A stretch of 34,040 nucleotides of DNA from Raskinella chloraquaticus (SeqCode) (GTDB lineage: Bacteria > Pseudomonadota > Alphaproteobacteria > Rhizobiales > UBA4765). Positions 33,415 through 34,040 of this stretch are shown piece after piece; positions within the stretch are counted from its first letter, which is position 1, and the number at the start of each line of letters is the position of its first letter. The stretch is taken from NCBI GenBank assembly GCA_002365175.1, contig DEZK01000030.1:1-34040 (forward strand), in the 5' to 3' direction. The notes beneath the pieces are model-generated. The model was not told where the DNA came from and made no database searches. It worked only from the letters and a program-made list of their open reading frames with translations. Made by a program: the position numbers and the translations under genes.

Positions 33415-34040
33415 CAGCCTTCCCTCCCGCGACCATTCTCGGTCTCAAACGCTTGCAGCGTCATGCGCGGACTGCGGAATGGTTTGGCAATGCGCACCGC
33501 CACGCTGTCCTCGACACGACCGATAAACGCCTCTGTGAGGACCGTTTCACCGATTTTGAGCATCACGCTGTCCTCTGGATTTTTGTCCAGCATCAGCGTG
33601 TCGCCGATCTTGAGGTCCATCAGCCGGCGCAGCGACAGGTCACTCTCGTAGAGAACGGCATCAAGCGTGATCGACGAGGACCAGATTTCGGTCGCCAGAT
33701 GCCCTTCCCAGATGGCGTCGCGACCGAATTTCTCACCCATGAAATTCTGCAGCAGCAGATCGCGGATGGGCTCGATCGTCGCATAGGGCAGGACGATTTC
33801 AACCGAACCGCCGCGATCTTCCATGTCGATGCGCATATGCACGACGATCGCCGCATTCGCGGGGCGCGAGATGGCAGCAAATCGCGGATTGGTCTCAAGG
33901 CGCTCAAGCGTGAAATGAACGGGCGATACCGGGCGGAACGCCTGCTCGGCATCGGCCATGACCACTTCGATCAGACGCCGCACCAGGCTGGTTTCAATTG
34001 TCGTGTAGGGCCGCCCCTCGACGCGGATCGGCTGCGTGCC
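33414..34040 (-). CDS. fliM: Flagellar motor switch protein FliM, C-terminal part (runs off window)
   Basis: The gene is cut by the window end, so its 5' part lies beyond 34040. The visible 208 residues begin GTQPIRVEGRPYTTIETSLVRRL, which is mid-FliM, and include the CheC-like middle domain (FTLERLETNPRFAAI, AIVVHMRIDMEDRGGSVEIVLPYATIEPIRDLL). They end with the SpoA/FliN-like domain (LKIGDTLMLDKNPEDSVMLKIGETVLTEAFIGRVEDSVAVRI). FliM forms part of the C-ring that binds phosphorylated CheY. Reading starts before the internal GTG at 33983, which is not the true start. Confidence 0.92.
   Translation of the reverse strand, partial: GTQPIRVEGRPYTTIETSLVRRLIEVVMADAEQAFRPVSPVHFTLERLETNPRFAAISRPANAAIVVHMRIDMEDRGGSVEIVLPYATIEPIRDLLLQNFMGEKFGRDAIWEGHLATEIWSSSITLDAVLYESDLSLRRLMDLKIGDTLMLDKNPEDSVMLKIGETVLTEAFIGRVEDSVAVRIAKPFRSPRMTLQAFETENGRGREG

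Overview
The window looks like chromosomal DNA of an alphaproteobacterium, most likely order Hyphomicrobiales (Rhizobiales). The evidence is high G+C, a GHNGGPPLE-type small protein, a eukaryote-like NADP isocitrate dehydrogenase, CckA, a MotE/DUF6468/FliM flagellar cluster, and a GTTC-N7-GTTC LexA operator at recA. This assignment comes from reading protein families by eye; no database search was possible.

Layout. Positions 1-8441 hold housekeeping and accessory genes: a small hypothetical, a lipoprotein, murI, a Tat-exported FAD amine oxidase translationally coupled to trmJ, a Tat-exported alpha/beta hydrolase, icd, a DUF3455 domain and a cyclic-nucleotide-gated K+ channel. Positions 8474-12600 hold alaS and recA with its SOS operator. 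Positions 12728-19283 are an accessory block between recA and cckA: an SGNH hydrolase, a cupredoxin plus FTR1 iron permease, and an FbpABC-type ferric iron ABC transporter behind a candidate Irr box. cckA and a GAF/degenerate-receiver protein follow. Positions 23192-34040 are flagellar: flgB-flgC-fliE-fliQ-fliR-flhB on the minus strand, fliO-fliP divergently on the plus strand, and fliM(partial)-DUF6468-motE-large TPR protein on the minus strand.

The most interesting signal lies between the two iron modules. Positions 15178-15260 are a diverged, frameshifted copy of the cckA 3' end. It abuts a decayed copy of the recA leader, including its LexA operator, at about 15265-15336. The order is recA leader / SGNH-cupredoxin-FTR1 / cckA-end copy + recA-leader copy / fbpABC / real cckA end. 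That is the geometry left by a tandem duplication of the recA-cckA interval, or by single-crossover integration of a homologous circle, and each arm now carries a different iron-uptake module.

Other points worth a second look: a DUF3455 domain without a signal peptide lying in frame directly after the icd stop; a 1247-residue exported TPR protein with three copies of a beta-rich domain; a CckA-linked GAF protein whose receiver lacks the conserved lysine; and a CtrA-like box plus a 9-bp-arm palindrome between flgB and fliO. No tRNA, rRNA, CRISPR array, intact insertion sequence or phage gene was recognised.
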